NCBI GenBank assembly: GCA_027021285.1
Contig: JALUUP010000450.1
Span: forward strand, 1 to 7,295
Direction: 5' to 3'
Source: Bacteroidota bacterium
GTDB lineage: Bacteria; Bacteroidota; Ignavibacteria; SZUA-365; JAADGX01
DNA length: 7,295 bases
Below the pieces are notes generated by a model that had not been told where the DNA came from, made no database searches, and was given only the letters and a program-made list of their open reading frames with translations. Every line of letters starts with the position of its first letter. The first letter of the stretch is position 1. A program made the translations under genes and the position numbers. Positions 5,051-7,295 of this stretch are shown here, in pieces.

Positions 5051-7144
5051 ATGTACAAGAGATACATGATTCTTGCCCTGGTGCTGGCGCTGGCGATTCC
5101 CGTCTTCGCCCAGGAACAGCCACTGCGCCCCATGACCTTCGCGGATATGTTCTCGTTCGGCAGAGTATCCGATCCACAGGTTTCTCCGGACGGCAAGTTC
5201 ATTTGCTACGTGGTGACCAATTACAACATGGAAGATAATTCCTCCAACAGCGATATCTATCGCGTTCCCCTTGCCGGGGGGACGCCTCTTCGGCTCACCA
5301 CCAGTCCAAAGAGCGACGCTCACCCGCGGTGGTCGCCGGACGGTACAACCATTGCGTTCATCTCCTCCCGGACGGGCAAGCCCCAGGTCTGGCTCATGAA
5401 CAGCGACGGCACCAACCAGCGCCAGCTCACCTTCCTTTCCACCGGGGCTGAGGGCGTGGAATGGTCGCCTGTGGGAACCCATCTTGTCTTTGCTTCCACC
5501 GTTTACCCCGACTGTCCTGACGACGAATGCAACCGGAAACGTGACGAGGCGCGCGCGCAGAGCCACGTCAAGGCGCGGATCATCACCTCGCTTCCGTACC
5601 GGGTCTGGAACCACTGGCGGGACGACAAGGTAAGTCACGTTTTCGTCGTTCCGGTGCACGGGGGCGCTCCCCGCGACGTGACACCCGGACCGTACGACTC
5701 CCCTCCCATCGACCTCGGCGGTCATCCGGATTACGCCGTGTCGCCCGACGGCCTGGAAATCGCGTTCGTCCGCAACACGTCATCCATGCTGGCCGCCAGC
5801 ACCAACAACGACATCTTCATCGTGAATATCGACGGCGGTAAACCGGTCTGCATCACGAAGTCCAACAAGGCGAACGACAACAATCCGGTCTATTCCCCCG
5901 ACGGGCGGTACATCGCCTACCGGGCCATGGCTCGCCCCGGCTATGAGTCGGACAAGTATTCCCTCATGGTTTACGACCGCAAGAAGAAAGTCACGATCAA
6001 TCTTACCGACGGCGTGGATCGATCTGTCGCGGAGATCATCTGGTCGCGCGATGGAAAGAATATCTTTTTCAGCGCGGAGGAAGAAGGCTACCGCGCCCTG
6101 TTCCAGGTGCCGGTTAATGGGGGGGACGTCCTTCGATTGTTGAAAGGCGTCGTACAGATTACGTTCGTCCAGGACCAGACGACACTCGACCTCGGCACGT
6201 ACCGCACGAACTTCCAGATCGCGCCGGATGGAAAGACGTTCGTTTTTCTCGGGCAGCGTATGAACTATCCCCCCGAGGTCATGTCCATGCTCTACGACGG
6301 AACGAAAGTCACGGACTTCCGGCAGGTGACGTTTACCAACGACGCGCTTCTCCGGCAGTTGGATCGGCCCGCCCCTGAATCGTTCACGTTCAAGGGCGCG
6401 CGAAATACAAAGGTCCAGGGCTGGCTGCTTCGGCCGCCGGGCTTCGAAGAAGGTAAGAAATACCCGATGCTCTTTCTCGTGCACGGCGGGCCCCAGGGTG
6501 CCTGGCGCGACTACTTTCACTACCGCTGGAATCTCCTCCTCTTCTCCTCCTGGGGATACGTGGTTGTTGCCATCAACCCCCGCGGGTCCGTGGGATTCGG
6601 ACAGAAGTTCACGGACGACATCCGCGGCGACTGGGGCGGCAAACCCTACCAGGACTTGATGAAAGGACTCGACTACGTGCTGAAGAAATACAAATTCATC
6701 GACAAGAAACGTATTGGCGCCGCCGGGGCCAGCTACGGGGGATACATGATGAACTGGTTTCTCGGTCATACGAAACGCTTCAAGGCCATCGTCAGCCACG
6801 CCGGGGTGTACAACCTGGTCAGCATGTACGGCGCAACCGAAGAGCTGTGGTTCCCCGAGTGGGAATTCCGCGGAACACCGTGGACAAATCCCAAGATGTA
6901 CGCCAAATGGTCTCCCCATCGATTCGCGGCCAAGTTCTCGACCCCGACCCTTGTGTCGGCGGGCGAACTGGACTTCCGCGTGCCGGTAACCCAGAGCATG
7001 GAGTTGTTTACCTCGCTCCAGCGTCGCAAGATCCCCTCGAAGTTTCTCTACTTCCCGGATGAAGGCCACCTCATCCTGAAGCCGCAGAATGCGCGTTTCT
7101 GGTATTCTGAAGTCCGGAAATGGTTTGACAAGTACCTGAAGTAA
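5051..7144 (+). CDS. Secreted S9 family peptidase, DPP5-like
   Basis: This 697-residue serine peptidase of the prolyl oligopeptidase family has a Sec signal peptide (MYKRY, hydrophobic core, VFA before QEQ, cleavage after about residue 20). A beta-propeller of about 25-430 follows, with repeated SPDG blades (near 45, 95, 231, 282, 332 and 391), then an alpha/beta-hydrolase domain from about 445. The catalytic triad is readable: Ser561 in GASYGG, Asp641 in GELDFRV and His673 in DEGHL; HGGPQG (478-483) supplies the oxyanion region. The TEELWFPEWE segment and a Cys155/Cys160 pair in the propeller resemble Bacteroidota dipeptidyl peptidase 5, which releases N-terminal dipeptides from oligopeptides in the periplasm; that specificity is inferred. 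Acylaminoacyl-peptidase-like activity is an alternative. The ATG at 5051 is chosen because GAGGA (5035-5039) lies upstream, though 11 bases away. An in-frame ATG at 5033 would add six residues (703 in total) but has no ribosome site. Confidence 0.93.
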   Translation: MYKRYMILALVLALAIPVFAQEQPLRPMTFADMFSFGRVSDPQVSPDGKFICYVVTNYNMEDNSSNSDIYRVPLAGGTPLRLTTSPKSDAHPRWSPDGTTIAFISSRTGKPQVWLMNSDGTNQRQLTFLSTGAEGVEWSPVGTHLVFASTVYPDCPDDECNRKRDEARAQSHVKARIITSLPYRVWNHWRDDKVSHVFVVPVHGGAPRDVTPGPYDSPPIDLGGHPDYAVSPDGLEIAFVRNTSSMLAASTNNDIFIVNIDGGKPVCITKSNKANDNNPVYSPDGRYIAYRAMARPGYESDKYSLMVYDRKKKVTINLTDGVDRSVAEIIWSRDGKNIFFSAEEEGYRALFQVPVNGGDVLRLLKGVVQITFVQDQTTLDLGTYRTNFQIAPDGKTFVFLGQRMNYPPEVMSMLYDGTKVTDFRQVTFTNDALLRQLDRPAPESFTFKGARNTKVQGWLLRPPGFEEGKKYPMLFLVHGGPQGAWRDYFHYRWNLLLFSSWGYVVVAINPRGSVGFGQKFTDDIRGDWGGKPYQDLMKGLDYVLKKYKFIDKKRIGAAGASYGGYMMNWFLGHTKRFKAIVSHAGVYNLVSMYGATEELWFPEWEFRGTPWTNPKMYAKWSPHRFAAKFSTPTLVSAGELDFRVPVTQSMELFTSLQRRKIPSKFLYFPDEGHLILKPQNARFWYSEVRKWFDKYLK

Positions 7145-7145
7145 G

Positions 7146-7171
7146 CGCGCCGGTGGAGCTCCGCCGGCGCG
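7146..7171. other. GC-rich hairpin between peptidase and ABC-F gene
   Basis: CGCGCCGG (7146-7153) pairs perfectly with CCGGCGCG (7164-7171). A T-G wobble and two further GC pairs can extend the stem to an AGCT loop. It begins 2 bases after the peptidase stop. On the + strand it is followed by AAAAA, not a T tract, so it is not a standard Rho-independent terminator for the peptidase. It may stabilise the 3' end of the transcript, cause pausing, or be a Rho-dependent or otherwise unusual terminator. Confidence 0.5.
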
Positions 7172-7199
7172 AAAAACAGCGCCCGCCGGAATCCTGCTC

Positions 7200-7295
7200 G
7201 TGATCGCCCTGCAGAACATATCGGTTCGATTCAGTGAGAAGTTCCTTTTTCAGAACGCCTCCCTTCACATCGGCACGCGCGACCGTATCTCCATC
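7200..7295 (+). CDS. ABC-F family ATPase, N-terminus only (cut by window edge)
   Basis: A GTG at 7200 opens a 32-codon frame running to the last base. The peptide reads (M)IALQNISVRFSEKFLFQNAS and then LHIGTRDRISI, the characteristic beginning of ABC-F proteins (Uup/EttA/YdiF group), in which a first ATPase domain starts with this strand pattern just before the Walker A loop. The Walker A motif would fall directly beyond the edge. ABC-F proteins are soluble, have two ATPase domains and act on ribosomes, for example in relieving stalling or in antibiotic protection; the subgroup cannot be told from 32 residues. GGA at 7188-7190 gives a weak ribosome site at about 9 bases. The gene starts 55 bases after the peptidase stop, with a GC-rich hairpin in between. 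An ordinary ABC transporter ATPase is the alternative, but the FLFQNASLHIGTRDRI pattern favours ABC-F. Confidence 0.75.
   Translation, partial: MIALQNISVRFSEKFLFQNASLHIGTRDRISI

Noticed and set aside
3269..5725. 818-codon open frame on the - strand across tatC, the prenyl synthase and the start of the peptidase
   Set aside because: It is antisense to three well-supported genes whose codon bias (GC-rich third positions) suppresses stops on the opposite strand. The translation is rich in His, Arg, Gly and Asp with no recognisable domain.
6119..6125. G7 run (and a G6 run near 5276) inside the peptidase gene, possible phase-variable tract
   Set aside because: Both runs encode Gly-Gly turns of the propeller in an intact frame and are too short to support phase variation.
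5780..7219. 479-codon open frame on the - strand opposite the S9 peptidase
   Set aside because: It is a shadow of the peptidase coding sequence, with composition typical of antisense frames and no motif.

Overview
The window reads as a chromosomal housekeeping segment of a moderately GC-rich bacterium. All six genes lie on the + strand: a tetratricopeptide-repeat (TPR) protein cut by the left edge, rpiB, glyA, tatC, a long-chain polyprenyl diphosphate synthase, a secreted S9 dipeptidyl-peptidase-like protein (DPP5-like), and the first 32 codons of an ABC-F ATPase cut by the right edge (seven coding features counting both partial ones). Several traits point to the FCB (Bacteroidota-Chlorobiota-Calditrichota-like) assemblage. 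SHMT carries the extra ~15-residue segment after the PLP lysine that I associate with Bacteroidota/Chlorobi-type enzymes, TatC begins its core with an EMSFLDHLEELRW-type motif common in that group, the peptidase resembles Bacteroidota DPP5, and Shine-Dalgarno signals are weak or absent before several genes. The glyA promoter, however, looks like an ordinary TTAACA/TATAAT sigma-70 type rather than the classic Bacteroidota TAnnTTTG type, so a deep or uncultured FCB lineage fits better than Bacteroidia. This taxonomic placement is inference from memory of family features, not from a search.

Layout. Bases 1-1164 hold the end of the TPR protein, and rpiB (1171-1596) follows after 6 bases, so the two are probably cotranscribed. 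A 72-base gap carries a near-consensus promoter so close to the glyA ATG that the transcript should be leaderless. glyA (1669-2961) ends in a strong hairpin terminator (2988-3025). The remaining ~130 bases before tatC hold a perfect 14-bp palindrome fused to an extended -10 element, flanked by an 8-bp direct repeat. tatC (3155-4018) and the prenyl synthase (4028-5011) are 9 bases apart. The S9 peptidase follows after a 39-base gap (preferred start 5051), then a GC-rich hairpin and the ABC-F gene from 7200.

Functions. rpiB (pentose phosphate) and glyA (serine/glycine, one-carbon units) form a metabolic pair whose neighbourhood recurs in many bacteria. TatC (export of folded, often redox-cofactor proteins) and the prenyl synthase (side chain of respiratory quinones) both serve the energised membrane. 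The S9 peptidase has a Sec-type signal peptide and probably acts on oligopeptides in the periplasm. I see no mobile elements, CRISPR arrays, tRNA/rRNA genes or signs of horizontal transfer, and no convincing undescribed multi-gene system. The most interesting signals are regulatory: the leaderless glyA promoter and the palindrome/extended -10 before tatC.
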